A DNA stretch of 64,000 bases from Halicephalobus mephisto (GCA_009193035.1 SWDT01000079.1:124001-188000), one strand, 5' to 3'. Positions 31,748-43,280 are shown, counted from the stretch's first letter. The notes: generated from the sequence alone by a model not told the origin. Made by a program: numbers and translations.

Positions 31748-34700
31748 CTGAAATTTAATTAATTTTATAAATTTCGAAAAATACAGTACCGTCGTAATCA
31801 GGAAGAAAATTTTTCAAAGGAAATTTTTCAAGTTTTTCTTTTAAAACATCGATTTCGTTTAAAAAAACAAAAATCGGAGTTTTTTCGAATTTCGATTCTT
31901 TGCAGATTTCTTCTAGGAGATTCAGTGAATCCATCAATCTACTCTGAAACGGATTGTGAAATTACGTAAGATTAAAAAAGTTACTTCTCCTTCGTCGTCT
32001 TCGAATTTTTGATCGTATTCAGAAATGGCCAAACAGAAAAAAATCGCATCTAATCCATCGTACATCGTCGCCCATTTTCGTCTATCAACTTTCTGACCTC
32101 CGATATCGAATAATCTAAAAAAGTTAAAAAAAGTTTGATAAAATCTAAAAAAAATTAAAAATAATCTAAAAAAAATTTAAAATTATTTAAAATAATTTTA
32201 AAAAATTTTCGAAAAGTTTAAAAAATCCAAAAAAATTTAAAATAATTTTAAAAATAATCCAAAAAAATAAAAATCTATTTTTAAAACATTTTAAAAAATT
32301 TGAAATTTATACTTAACTACAAGAAAAATGATTTAAATTAGTATATTTAATTCGAAAAAGTATATTAAAAAACAGAATTCAAACATCAAAGGATTTTTAT
32401 GTTTAAAGTTGATGTAAGAAATTTTATACTTTTTAAATCATCTTACTCCAGAAGAGTGCTCAGCTGAAATAGTGGATTCTGAATATGCATTTTAAAACTT
32501 TAAAATTACACATGACTCATTTCAAGACTATTTCGAGCAACTTCACTTCATACACAAAAAATTGTAACTTTTGGTTCTGTAACAAATACTAATAGTCACT
32601 ATTATGTTACATTTTCGTCAGAAATATCAAATATTCATAAAAATGTGACGATTGTGTTATATTTCGTAATTGTTAAGGAATCAAAAGTTAGGTTTTTGAG
32701 TGAACTTGATGGAAGTATACATTGGATCTAATGTATCTGATAATCAGTCTTTTTAATGTGTCCATGTATCTATATCTTCCACCAATATCAACACAAAAAT
32801 TGTAACTTTTGATTCAGTAACAAATGTAAATCGTCACTATTATTTTTTATTTTTCGTCACAAGAATCAAATATTTATAAAAAATGTGACGATTGTGTCAT
32901 ATTTCGCAATTTTTAAGAAACCAAAAGTTACGTATTTTTGTGTATATCGATTGTAATCACGTTCGTCTTTTTTTATAATTTCCATGGTCCAGCTACTCAA
33001 GTTTGAGATAAACACAAATCCCGAAATACTGTAGATAGTACACAAAAAGTATAACTTTTGATCCAGTAACAAATGTTAATCGTCACTATTATTTTTTATT
33101 TTTCGTCATAAAAGTTAAATATTCATCAAAAATGCGACAATTATGTCATATTTCGTAATTGTTAAGAAACCAAAAGTTACGCTTTTTTGTGTTTTAGTTG
33201 CTGAAAATAATTAGTGTTGTATTTTTGGATTTTACGGAACAGGAAGTTGATTTATGGTTCTTTGGAAACTCCAAAAGTTGATTTAAAATATGAATTTAAT
33301 TTACATTAATTTAATGAAATTATTCAAAAAAGTGAATTTTTGTACTCGAAATGATGTCAGAAAAATGAGTAACTAATTTCTGACAAAAATTGGTTTACTG
33401 TAGTTTTCTATGATTTTGAAGTTTTAAAATTTAGTTTTATAAATTAATTTCATTTTGGATTTATTTAATGGAATTATTTTGAATAAAAAAATGAATTTTT
33501 GTATTTGAAATGATGTCAGAAAAAAAGAGTAACTAATTTCTGATAAAAACTGTCATACCGTAACCGTTTTTGATTTTCAAAGTCGAAAAATTTTTAATTT
33601 TAAAAATTGTATTTTATTATTAGTTTGATTTATATGATATTAATAGGGTGACTCTAAGTATCAAAAAGGTTATACATGTTGTTAAAAAATGTTGTAGATG
33701 TTTATAAATGACGATTGTTAAATATGATTTTATTGTTTATTATTATAAAATTAAATCTTCGAAAATTCACATATCTATTTGTTTTAAATTTTCTTAATTA
33801 AACGACGTTAACTGTCAAAAAGTTCACATATGCTGTTAAAAAATGTTGTAGATATTTATAAATGACGATTGTTAAATATAATTTTATTATTATTATTATA
33901 AAATTAAATCGTCGAAAGTTCACATATGCTGTTAAAAAATTATTATAAATGTTTTAAATGACGATTGTTAAATATGATTTTATTATTTATTATAAAATTA
34001 AATCTTCGAAAATTCACATATACTGTTAAAAAATGTTATAGATATTTATAAATGACGATTGTTAAATATAATTTTATTATTGTTTCTTGTAATATTAAAA
34101 CCTCGGAAAATTCGCTTCATTTATCGATTTTATTTTAATTACCCTAATGACATCATTTTATTTCTCAGAGTTTTGTTTACTTTGAATCTCTGATTTTCTC
34201 AGATACAGTGTATCACGTAACTTGGATAAACTGACAAAATTTACACACAAAAAATTTATAATTTTTGGCTCAGTAACAATTGTGAAATATGTTATAATCA
34301 TCACATTTTTAATAAATATTTGACTTTTGTAACGAAAAATAAAAAATAATAGTGACGATTTACATTTGTTACTGGATCAAAAGTTATACATTTTTGTGTT
34401 GATATTGGTGGATTATATAGATACATGGACACATTAAAAAGATTGATTATCAGATACATTAGATCCAATGTATACTTCCATCAAGTTCACTCAAAAATGT
34501 AACTTTTGATTCCTTAACAATTACGAAATATAACACAATCGTCACATTTTTATGAATATTCGGCTTTTGTAACGAAAATTACAATGCAATGATAACGATT
34601 TTTATTTGTTACTAGATCAAAAATTACATTTTTTGTGTAAATTAGAGATAAATTTCAACCAAACCGTGCGAACTGTCCCTCAAGAATTACGTGGAAATTA

Positions 34701-37700
34701 AAACTTTCATTCTAACGTCGAAGTCTAGAAACGTGGGTTTAGGAAAAATCTTTTTTTCGTAAGAAAAAAGAAATCTTATCCTGTGAGAACCGATACCAAA
34801 GATATATCTATGGTTTCGTTGGACTTTTAATTTTTATTTTACATTTTTGATATAAAAGAACTTTCTGTTTCGAAGTCTATAACGAAGTCAACATCAAAAT
34901 CAAAGTTGAGACCAAATCTGCAACATGCACGCAATATCCTGGCAGATAGTTTAACTATTAAATCAAATTGAATTTTTTTCAATAATTGGATAAGCTAGTT
35001 GAATGTTGCGAACATATTACAAACTTAATTTTTATCTTAACTTTGATGTTGACTTATATGTCGGAGTGTTGCACGCATATTGCAGATTTAATTTTGATAT
35101 TGACTTATCTGCCAGAATGTTGCGCGCATGTTGCAACTTTAATGTTGACTTATCTGTCAGAATATTGCAACTATGATGTCGACTTATCTGCCAGAATGTT
35201 GCGCGCATGTTGCAACTTTAATGTCGACTTATCTGCCAGAATATTGCGCGCAATCTGCAGATTTAATTTTGATCCTCGCTTATACGTTGAAAAGCTGCGC
35301 GCATGTTGCAACTTTGATGTCGACCTATCTGCCAGAATATTGCGCGCAATCTGCAGATTTAATTTTGATCCTCACTTATACGTTGAAAAGCTGCGCGCAT
35401 GTTGCAACTTTGATGCTGACCTATCTGCCAGAATGTTGCGCGCATGTTGCAACTTTGACTTTGATATCAACATGATTTCTAAAATTTGTTAATTTCCTAT
35501 AATTAAATACTATAAAAATCATGCTTACAGTATGACCATGAAATTAAAAAACAAATACAGTAAACATTAAAAATCATATAAGAACCATTCGTGTCCTTGT
35601 ATAAATTATTCAGTAGTTTAATTTTGACTATTTTACCTCATTTTTAATGTGAAAATAGTTTTCAAAAATAACCACAACAGAAAATAAAATTTCTAAATTT
35701 AAAAAAAATAAAATTTCTAAATTTAAAAAAAATAAAATTTCTAAATTTAAAAAAAAAAAAAATTTTTAAATTAAAAAAAATAAAATTTCTAAATTTAAAA
35801 AAAAAAAAATTTTTAAATTAAAAAAATAAAATTTTTAAATTAAAAAAAAATAAAATTTCTAAATTAAAAAAAAATAAAATTTCTAAATTAAAAAAAAATA
35901 AACTTTTAAAATTAAAAAAAAAATTTTTTAAATTAAAAAAATAAAATTTCTAAATTAAAAAAAAATAAAATTTTTAAATTAGAAAAAATTAAAAATAATG
36001 GTCCCGAAACGATATTTAACAATTTTAAGGAATTTTTAAATTTTGAATGAATGAATTGAACTTACTGAAAACTTTTATTTTTGGCAGTAAAAACAATGTT
36101 CTGTACTCCTACAGTAGGACAGTAGGCCCTGATTAAATCGGTCGGAGTTGGCTGGAAGTCTGTTTTGTTTATCCTTTCCAGATTATCGAAAAAACTAAAA
36201 AAAATTATTTTAAAAAATGAAATAAATTATTTATAGTATTGTTCTTGCCCTGGGGGCATTTGATTCCTGAGATTCATACTATTTTCGAATTTTTTTGAAA
36301 TTAATTTTTAAAATTTTCATTGATATTTTAGGTATTAAAAAACTTGTTTAAAAAAACAAAAATTACGGTAGTTCCTTCCCCTGAGGCAGTTGATTCCTAA
36401 TTTCGTAATAATTCGATTTTTTTAAATTAATTTTTTAAAATAAAGTCGATATTTTAGGTTATTTTAAAGTACTGTAAAAAGTAGTTTAAAAACAGAAAAA
36501 TAAATTCACTAAGAAATCAGAAACTAAATGCCCTGAGGGAAAGTTACAGTAATGTCTACTTTTTACTTTGTTAAATCAGTTTTGGTGCCTAAAATATTAA
36601 TCATGACTAAAAAGGTTAATTCAAAAAAGTAAAACATAAACATTACGGTAGTTCCTTCCCCTGAGGCAGTTGATCCCTAATTTCGTAATAATTCGATTTT
36701 TTTAAATTAATTTTTTAAAATAAAATCGATATTTTAAGTCATTTTAAAGTACTGTTAAAAGTAGTTTAAAAACAAAAAAATAAATTCACTAAGAAATCAG
36801 AAACTAAATGCCCTGGGGGAAAGTTACAGTAAATTTAATAAAACTGACTATTTAGCCGAATCATTCAGGTTGTATTCGCCCCTCCTACTGTAGATTTCTT
36901 GGATCACGGGATCTTTCCAGAGATTTTTTATGATCTCATATTCGTCTTTCCTAAATGGCCCCAGGCATTCTTCTTCGTTAGAAAGTAACTCATTCGCTTG
37001 TTTCTGAAAATAACGTCATTAAGTAAAAATAAAAAAAATAGTTTAAAATAAAAAAAATAATTTAAAATAAAAAAAATAATTTAAAATTAAAAAATTATTT
37101 AAAGTTAAAAAATTAGTTTAAAATTAGTTTAAAATTAAAAAATAATTTAAAATAAAAAACCTGGATTTCTGGTGATAATAGGATGTTGTTGAAATTTGCA
37201 TAATTCAGGATGACCTTCATCGAGTTCATGATGTTGTTGTAGATAAAAGCCCTTCTGTGGATCAGTTCAGAATTCGAAAATGGCTGCTGATGGAGCATTC
37301 TGATTTGAGAAAGGAGAGTTGTTTTTCCGGATTCAGCCGCTCCTGAATTTTCATTTTTCAATAAAAAAAATTAAATTTCGACAAGGATACTGTAGTTTTT
37401 AAAATGTTCTAAAAATTCCTTTCGAGACAACTTTGTAAAAAATTACTTTTATAACATTTAATTTCGAAATTGTATAAAATTAAAAAATTATTTTTATAAC
37501 ATTTAATTTCGAACTTGTATAAAATTTTGTGAAAAAATAATTTTTATAATATTTAATTTCGAAATTATATAAAATTAAAAAAAATAATTTTTATAATATT
37601 TAATTTCGAAATTGTATAAAATTTAAAAAAATTATTTTTATCATATTTAATTTCGAAATTATATAAAATTTTTTAAAAATTATTTTTATAATATTTAATT

Positions 37701-38122
37701 TCGAACTTGTATAAAATTTAAAAAAATTATTTTTATAATATTTAATTTCGAAATTATATAAAATTTAAAAAAATTATTTTTATTATATTTAATTTCGAAA
37801 TTGTGAGACTGAAAAATAACCATTGTACTAAACCAAAATTGTATGTTATTTTAATTTCTAAGAAGTTCTGGAACTTCACGTCATGGCAATTTTGTAAAAA
37901 CAGTCATTTTTAATTTTTATAATATTTTTATTAAAATTCAAATCCAAACCTAGTAGCAAGATCCTCAAAGTTTTTGAAACTTCTTCTTCTGCGACATTTT
38001 CGATCGGTTTTTCTTCCTTAATTTCGGAATTTTTATATTTTCGTTTCAGGAAAACTTACAATGTTATCGTCTCCATCCATGACGGAAGGATCTACTTTGG
38101 CACTACTGCAGACAGATCCCAT
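31578..38122 (-). CDS. divergent heterotrimeric G protein alpha subunit, complete
   Basis: Membrane-anchored GTP-binding transducer of GPCR signals. Eight exons: 38122-38060, 38016-37950, 37342-37161, 37003-36849, 36194-36066, 32114-31985, 31943-31790 and 31747-31578. They give 349 residues, the usual family length, with all phases consistent. The N-terminus MGSVCSSAK has the Gly2 myristoylation and Cys5 palmitoylation sites. The P-loop is GAAESGKTT (44-52), switch [10 protein letters not shown] (177-185), switch II FDIGGQ (201-206), the NKxD position NEID (271-274) and the TCAT position TCLI (325-328). Four of these depart from consensus (see findings). The C-terminus, KKLLKMMK, lacks the usual hydrophobic receptor-contact tail. 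Nematodes have many lineage-specific gpa genes, often chemosensory; this fits that class, but I cannot name an ortholog. Confidence 0.94.
31790..31943 (-). CDS. G alpha exon 7: guanine-specificity region
   Basis: Acceptor CGTTTCAG. Encodes [16 protein letters not shown] and [15 protein letters not shown]; the NKxD motif is NEID. Donor GACG|GTACTG, phase 1. Confidence 0.92.
31985..32114 (-). CDS. G alpha exon 6: switch II
   Basis: Acceptor TTTTTTAG. Encodes [14 protein letters not shown] and [16 protein letters not shown], clear matches to the FDVGGQ...KW and FCVALSDYD blocks. Donor GAA|GTAACT, phase 0. Confidence 0.93.
32553..33191. mobile_element. Three palindromic MITEs in G alpha intron 5
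   Basis: Copies at 32553-32702, 32792-32942 and 33041-33191. Each is about 150 bp and nearly an inverted repeat over its full length. Ends are CACAAAAA...TTTTTGTG, with arms reading GTAACTTTTGATCCAGTAAC and AAATCGTCACTATTATTT. Flanking TA at most ends suggests the Tc1/mariner superfamily. Copies 2 and 3 are separated by a 98-bp spacer seen twice more at 43.4-43.8 kb. Confidence 0.88.
33290..34095. repeat. Tandem repeats between the inverted MITE pairs
   Basis: A two-copy unit (33290-33560) shares GAAATGATGTCAGAAAAA. A four-copy unit of about 125 bp (33690-34095) shares TTATAAATGACGATTGTTAA and AAAATTCACATATNCTGTT. Confidence 0.85.
34246..34637. mobile_element. Two palindromic MITEs, inverted relative to 32553-32942
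   Basis: Copies at 34246-34398 and 34488-34637. The spacer between them contains GGATTATATAGATACATGG; its reverse complement separates the copies at 32703-32791, so about 390 bp is repeated in inverted orientation 1.3 kb apart. Confidence 0.88.
34880..35485. repeat. Palindrome minisatellite, array B (opposite orientation)
   Basis: Units of 45-65 bp read ACTTATCTGCCAGAATGTTG then CGCGCATGTTGCAACTTT. A longer 118-bp sub-unit with CCTCRCTTATACGTTGAAAA occurs twice. Lies within G alpha intron 5; the Cys-rich frames are not genes. Confidence 0.9.
35690..35995. repeat. About 28-bp A/T array in G alpha intron 5
   Basis: About ten units of AAAATTTCTAAATTTAAAAA. Confidence 0.85.
36066..36194 (-). 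CDS. G alpha exon 5: switch I
   Basis: Acceptor TTTTTTAG. Encodes [29 protein letters not shown] and AKNKSF. Donor TTTTCA|GTAAGT, phase 2. The following intron is 3951 bp. Confidence 0.92.
36240..36840. repeat. About 290-bp direct repeat in G alpha intron 4
   Basis: Two copies, near 36355 and 36645, share CGGTAGTTCCTTCCCCTGAG, AATAATTCGATTTTTTTAAA and GAAACTAAATGCCCTG. Confidence 0.88.
36849..37003 (-). CDS. G alpha exon 4: helical domain
   Basis: Acceptor TTTTCAG. Encodes [20 protein letters not shown] and EYNLNDSAK; YxLNDSA is a G alpha hallmark. Donor AAATA|GTCAGT, phase 2. Confidence 0.92.
37161..37342 (-). CDS. G alpha exon 3: P-loop and helical domain start
   Basis: Acceptor AAATTCAG. 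Completes [20 protein letters not shown], then [17 protein letters not shown]. Donor ATCCAG|GTTTTT, phase 0. Confidence 0.92.
37395..37810. repeat. About 65-bp array in G alpha intron 2
   Basis: Six units of TTTTATAATATTTAATTTCG plus AAATTATATAAAATT. Confidence 0.88.
37950..38016 (-). CDS. G alpha exon 2: helix to the P-loop
   Basis: Preceded by a 43-bp intron with an ATTAAG acceptor; reading through would hit a TAA. Encodes [15 protein letters not shown] then TLRILLL and the first base of the P-loop Gly. Donor CTAG|GTTTGG, phase 1. Confidence 0.85.
38060..38122 (-). CDS. G alpha exon 1: acylated N-terminus
   Basis: 21 codons from ATG 38122, [20 protein letters not shown] then I. Donor ATT|GTAAGT, phase 0. 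Confidence 0.88.
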
Positions 38123-38237
38123 TTTTCAAAATAGTAAATAATAAATTTTACGATATTTGGTCGACAAAGTTGTTCAGCGAAATTTCATTTACGAATTAAT
38201 TTCCCACCTTCAAATAGGTTTTTAAGAGAGTTTGAAT

Positions 38238-38241
38238 ACTG
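38238..38241 (-). promoter_or_regulatory. candidate trans-splice or 5' UTR acceptor upstream of G alpha
   Basis: On the minus strand TTATTTTTCAG lies 117 bp upstream of the ATG, with no in-frame ATG between. It is a plausible SL acceptor; there is no transcript evidence. Confidence 0.3.
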
Positions 38242-38289
38242 AAAAATAATTGTATTTATATAAAAAATAAATAAAAATTGGAGTTAAAA

Positions 38290-38900
38290 TAATTAAAAAA
38301 GTTAAAGTCCTGGCGCGAATGTTGAGACAGTGGAATTTAGAACAGTTTAAAAAAAATTTGTGTTTTAAAATTAATAGTTCAATAATGATAATAATTGGAA
38401 CAATTTAAAAGAATTTTAGGTTTCGAAACAAATGTTGAGATAATGGAATTAAAAATAATTTAAAGAAAATTTTTGTTTTAAAATTAATAGTTAAATAATA
38501 GTAAAGTTAAAAAAATTCAAAAGAATTTTAGGTTTCGGAACGAATGTTGAGATAGTAAGATTTAGAACAGTTTAAAGAAAACTTTTGTTTTAAGATAAAT
38601 AGTTAAATAATAGTAAAGTTAAAAAAATTTAAAAGAATTTTAGGTTTCGGAACGAATGTTGAGATAGTAAGATTTAGAGCAGTTTAAAGAAAACTTATGT
38701 TTTAAGATAAATAGTTAAATAATAGTAAAGTTAAGAAAATTCAAAAGAATCCTAACTCTCGGCGTAAATGTTGAGATAGTAAGATTTAGAACAGTTTAAA
38801 GAAAATTTTTATTTTAAAATTAATAGTTAAATAATAGTAAAATTAAAGAAATTTTTAAAAACCTTAGGTTTCGGAACGAATGTTCAAATATTAAAATATA
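38290..38900. repeat. About 120-bp array upstream of G alpha
   Basis: Five units with GGTTTCGGAACGAATGTTGA and ATAGTTAAATAATAGTAAAG. Confidence 0.88.
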
Positions 38901-39599
38901 CAAAGTTCATTAAACCCTAGATTCCAAAAAGAATCTTCAAACATTGAAAAGTTTTAAAATTTAAAAGAATTCTATCTTGACACGAATGTCCATACGATGA
39001 AATTTACCAAAATTTGTAAGAATTCTAAATGACGACAAAAATGCTCAAATATTCTAAACATTTGCAAAATTCACATAAACCGTAATTCTTGACACGAATG
39101 CTGAACTACTGTAGAAGTTTACGAAATTCGAAAAAATTCCGCATTTCAACAATGTTCGTAATTTAAAAAAACAACTCCGATTTCGACTCATTATTCTTTG
39201 AAAATTCCAGACTTTGAGTTGAAAATTTTAAAATCCAGTTTTACCTCCAACTTTAAAGCCTACCAGATTTGTTCGGTTTCCATAGAAATGCCAAAATATG
39301 GTTGTTTTGAGTTTTGCGCGGACTGACTAAGTTAAAAAAAGCTTCTGGAAGCGGTTTCTTGGAAAGCCTTAAGAAAAGAATAAAATTTGTCATGGATAAA
39401 AAATGAAAGAAAATGTTTATAATGTATACAGGTATCCTAAGAAAAATATGCACTTTTAAGTCGTTCTAATTCGACAAAAAACAGATGGATTTTTATTTGC
39501 TTTCTTTTATTAGATTTCGATAAACTTGTGGTTTCACTTGATATCGAGAAATAATAAAAATAAAAATGATTTTCATGGAAAAATTTAACATTAAAGCGT

Positions 39600-39970
39600 T
39601 TTTGATTATGTTGCAAAATCAACTTTCAATCTTTGGCATTCTGTTCCGAAAGTCATGCAATCACTTTCAAAAGAAGAAAAGTGTTCCCTATCATGTCGAG
39701 AAATCAACTTTCAAATTTAAACAATCTATTTCAAAGATTATTTAGCATATTCTTAAATGAGAAAAGTGTTCTCCATTATCCTACAAAGTTAACTTTCAAT
39801 CTTTGGCATTTTGTTCCGAAAGTCATGTAATAATTTTCAAAAGAAGAAAAGTGTTCCCTATCATGTCGAGAAATCAACTTTCAAATTTAAACAATCTATT
39901 CCGAAGATCATTTGACATATTTTTAAATGAGAAAAGTGTTCCCTCCGTTCGCAAGTCTGGATTTCAAGCT
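39600..39970. repeat. 170-bp direct repeat, two copies
   Basis: Copies near 39625 and 39795 share CTTTGGCATTYTGTTCCGAA and AAAGTGTTCCCTATCATGTC. Two look-alike 65 and 86 codon frames starting MAFCSESH arise from this; the 170-bp period is not a multiple of three. Confidence 0.88.
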
Positions 39971-40293
39971 TTGGCATTTTGTTTCGAAACGCTTTTAATT
40001 TCAATTTCAAAACAAAAAAAAGCATTTCTTCCTAGACTAAGAAAATTGTGGTTAATTTTATAGTATTTTCGGTCATAAAAAACGACAGGTTAATTTGAGC
40101 GTGACGGAAAGAAGAATTACTAAAATCCGTTTAACATGTATTGGATTCTTGCGCTTTCAAAAGAATGGACTTCTCGAGACATCTCATATTGTCAAGGATT
40201 ACCTCGGAATTAAGTAATCAGAATTTTAGAGAGATTACCCGCCTTCAAATATTGCGTCACAGCTGAAATTAAAAATTGTTAAAAATCTCAAAC

Positions 40294-40500
40294 ATGAAAT
40301 TACAGAAAATTCTTTCTCCAGAAGAGTTCATTACGAAGATCACCGAATGAATTCAAAAAGTATCCCAAATGTTCGTATTTGTCGACGCAATCGAAGATGA
40401 CAGTAGTGGAGAACGGCAGATTATTCATCAATGCAAGAGGCAAACGGACTTCTATGCTTCACTATTAATATGTCTGATTCACTTTTTGTGTTTAGCGTAA
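40294..40500 (+). pseudogene. possible decayed coding fragment with an in-frame TGA
   Basis: From ATG 40294 the frame gives MKLQKILSPEEFITKITE, meets TGA at 40348-40350, then continues in the same frame: IQKVSQMFVFVDAIEDDSSG and on to TAA 40498. A single TGG-to-TGA change would explain it. It abuts a Tigger-like MITE at 40508. The family is not recognised; chance is possible. Confidence 0.3.
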
Positions 40501-40507
40501 TTATATA

Positions 40508-40855
40508 CGGTGGACTCGTGATAAGTGGGACTTGAAAGGATCGGAAAAACGCTTCACTTATGGCGATTTTTCAGTTACCGAATGTTCAAGTTAGGAAACG
40601 TCAAAAATCAAATGGCATTGATTGGAATGGCGATAACTTCATTGATCCAGAAAGATTACTAACAGTCTTAACAAAGATTTATCGATCGTGTTGTGTTTGT
40701 GTTTTATAACTTGTTTATAATAATAGTTTAATTACCTAATTTTGATATTTAAGTTCGGGATAAAGTAACAGAGAAAACATTACGAATAGGCATTTCCGAA
40801 GTCCATTTAATGGGGTTTTTCACTTACCGAGCTTCCACTCTTCGCGGGTTTACTG
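40508..40855. mobile_element. pogo/Tigger-like MITE, 348 bp
   Basis: The left end is CGGTGGACTCGTGATAAGTG. The right end, reverse complemented, is CAGTAAACCCGCGAAGAGTG then GAAGCTCGGTAAGTGAAAAA. TA flanks both ends. Such termini are typical of pogo/Tigger elements, from established knowledge of that group. No transposase frame is inside. Confidence 0.7.
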
Positions 40856-40930
40856 TAATGCTTCAGTAATCGTAATGTGTTATGTTTTGTATCTTGCTTT
40901 GTCGCGGTTGTTATAATTACCACTTTCTTT

Positions 40931-40952
40931 GGTTTAATTACCCAAGTTTGAG
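40931..40952 (+). ncRNA. exact SL1 spliced-leader sequence (gene fragment or retro-insert)
   Basis: The 22 bases, from GGTTTAATTACC to AAGTTTGAG, equal the conserved nematode SL1 leader. The next bases are GCAATAAAG, not the GTAAAC donor of SL1 RNA genes, and I see no clear Sm site nearby. A working SL RNA gene is therefore unlikely. A pseudogene or a trans-spliced retro-copy fits better. A weaker relative is at 40726-40746 inside the MITE. Confidence 0.5.
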
Positions 40953-41447
40953 GCAATAAAGAGACCGATACTAATCAGCAGTAAGGATTACTACATTTAA
41001 TGTTTGTTTTTATTATACAATTTAGTTTTTCGACAGTTGGTGACTCAGTGTTTTTCGCGATTTTGAAATCTGATATTCTTGTGTATTGATGAACTTTGAT
41101 TAGTTTTTAAGAACATTACACTTTTCAGATTATACAAAATCGTAATTATTTTTTTATTGACATCTTCTGTGACATGAAATCAACTCTCACTGCAAAGTTC
41201 GCTGCCAATCATGACGAATTCGCTTATTTTAAAATATATTTAGTTTTTTAATAATATATCAATAATCGACTGAAATTTGGAAGAAGCTGATCGTAATTGA
41301 GGTTGTTTTCCTGCTTTATACCTTTACTAAAAACATGTTTGCTGTAAATCTAGTACAGGATACTTTGTTGATCGAATAGTAGAAGAAAATAGATCACATA
41401 AAAACTCTTGATTATAAGTATCATAAAAATTGCATCAATTCCTACTA

Positions 41448-41849
41448 CATAAAAAATCACAACTTTCGACCTCGTAACAATTGTGAAATGTAACAAAAAT
41501 GTAATACAATCGTCACATTTTTGATGAATATTTAGTATTTATGACGAAGACTGCAAATAATAATGACTATTTACATTTGTTACTGGATCAAAAGTTATAC
41601 ATTTTTGTGTTGATATTGGTGGATTATATAGATACATGGGTACATTAAAAAGATTGATTATCAGATACGTTAGATCCAATGTATACTTCCATCAAGTTCA
41701 CACAGAAATGTAACTTTTGATTCTTTAACAATTACGAAATATAACACAATCGTCACATTTTTATGAATATTCGACTTTTGTAACGAAAATTACAATGCAA
41801 TGATAATGATTTTTATTTGTTACTAGATCAAAAGTTACGTTGTTTTGTG
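41448..41849. mobile_element. Two palindromic MITEs (direct copy of the 34246-34637 pair)
   Basis: Copies at 41448-41609 and 41701-41849 with the same spacer (GTTGATATTGGTGGATTATA) as the pair in G alpha intron 5. A block of about 400 bp has therefore been duplicated across 7 kb. Confidence 0.88.
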
Positions 41850-42079
41850 TGTACGAAGCTCTCGACTATCATGACAAGTTCGCTCGATCTCAAGCGCAAG
41901 TGGAATCCTTCGCTATAAATTATCTAAGAAAATAACAACGAAGAATGTGGAATTTTTGACTGAAATAATTATATTGTATATCATCATGGAATGTTTGCTG
42001 TAAGGTGACTTTATTATGAAAGAAAATCATTGTCCATGAAGCCCTAGAGGACATAGTAAACCACATCAAAGTCCGAAAT

Positions 42080-42245
42080 GAGAAATATTATGAAACAGTC
42101 CTTGTGGATAGTAATGGATTTGTTTGATCTCAAGTATGAATCATAATGGATTTGTTTGATCTCAAACATGAATCATAATAGATTTGTTTGATCTCAAACA
42201 TGAATCATAATAGATTTGTTTGATCTCAAGTACAAGTGGAATTTT
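42080..42245. repeat. About 38-bp array with GGATTTGTTTGATCTCAA
   Basis: Four units of AATCATAATRGATTTGTTTG and ATCTCAARYATG. Confidence 0.85.
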
Positions 42246-42489
42246 GCATTCAAAGTAATCTAATTAGAAAACAAAATTAAATTTGAACTTTATTTTATAT
42301 ATTTTTTCTGTTTTGTTTACTGTAAAGTAAATTCGTTGTGGAAAATCACTCTTGTTGACTGAGTCCTAGAGGAAATCTTAGGCTACATCAAAATCCAAAA
42401 ATAAGAAATGTCATGAAACAAAGTCCCTGAAGATCATGAGTAACTCGTTTATTCCCAAGCACAGGTGGAATTTTACATTAAAAATAATC

Positions 42490-42860
42490 TTATATTATAA
42501 AAAAAGCGGAAATGAACGTTATTACGAAATTGTCTCGAAGCGAATACCAGGGATCTTCTGAGGACTACAGTAACCTGTGCGTTGATTTTATTCTAGTTAT
42601 TTAGCAAGTGTTATCATACAATCAAAAAAATATCTAAGGTGGGCTCTATTACTCGTTTTAAAAAGTACAAACTTCACAATCTTATATCATTATAAAAAAG
42701 CGGAAATGAACGTTATTACGAAATTGTTTCGATGCAAATACCAGGGATCTTCTGAGAACTACAGTAACCTGTGCGTTGATTTTATTCTAGTTATTTAACA
42801 AGTGTTATCATACAATCAAAAAAATATTCAAGGTGGGCTTTATTACTTGTCTTTAAAAAA
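42490..42860. repeat. About 184-bp direct repeat, two copies
   Basis: Copies near 42503 and 42696 share GCGGAAATGAACGTTATTAC, ACCAGGGATCTTCTGAGRAC and AACCTGTGCGTTGATTTTAT. Confidence 0.9.
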
Positions 42861-43280
42861 GCGAAATCGAATTAAAATTTTCATAATTTTATATTTATTT
42901 TATTGTTTTTATAAATTTCTTTATTATAATGTAAATTCGTTGAAAATTTTCTTTGTTGAGTCTTAGAAAACATCGTAAACTAAACTAAATTCCAAAAATA
43001 AAAAACACTACGAGTCAAAGTTTAAAGACCATAAAGAATTTGTTTATTTTTAAGCAAAAGTGAAATTTTACGTCAGAAATATTTTTAAAAAATTTTAATT
43101 TTTTGTTATTTTTCTTATAGGTTCATTTTTCGTAAAATGCATCTATTATTAAAGATTATCGATATCCATGAAGTCATAGAAGAAATTGTAAATCATAAAA
43201 ATTTATAACAAAGTTTCTTATTCAGATAATCTCCCTGAATTTCATTTGATAAAAAAAAACATTATCCATATGACCATATA

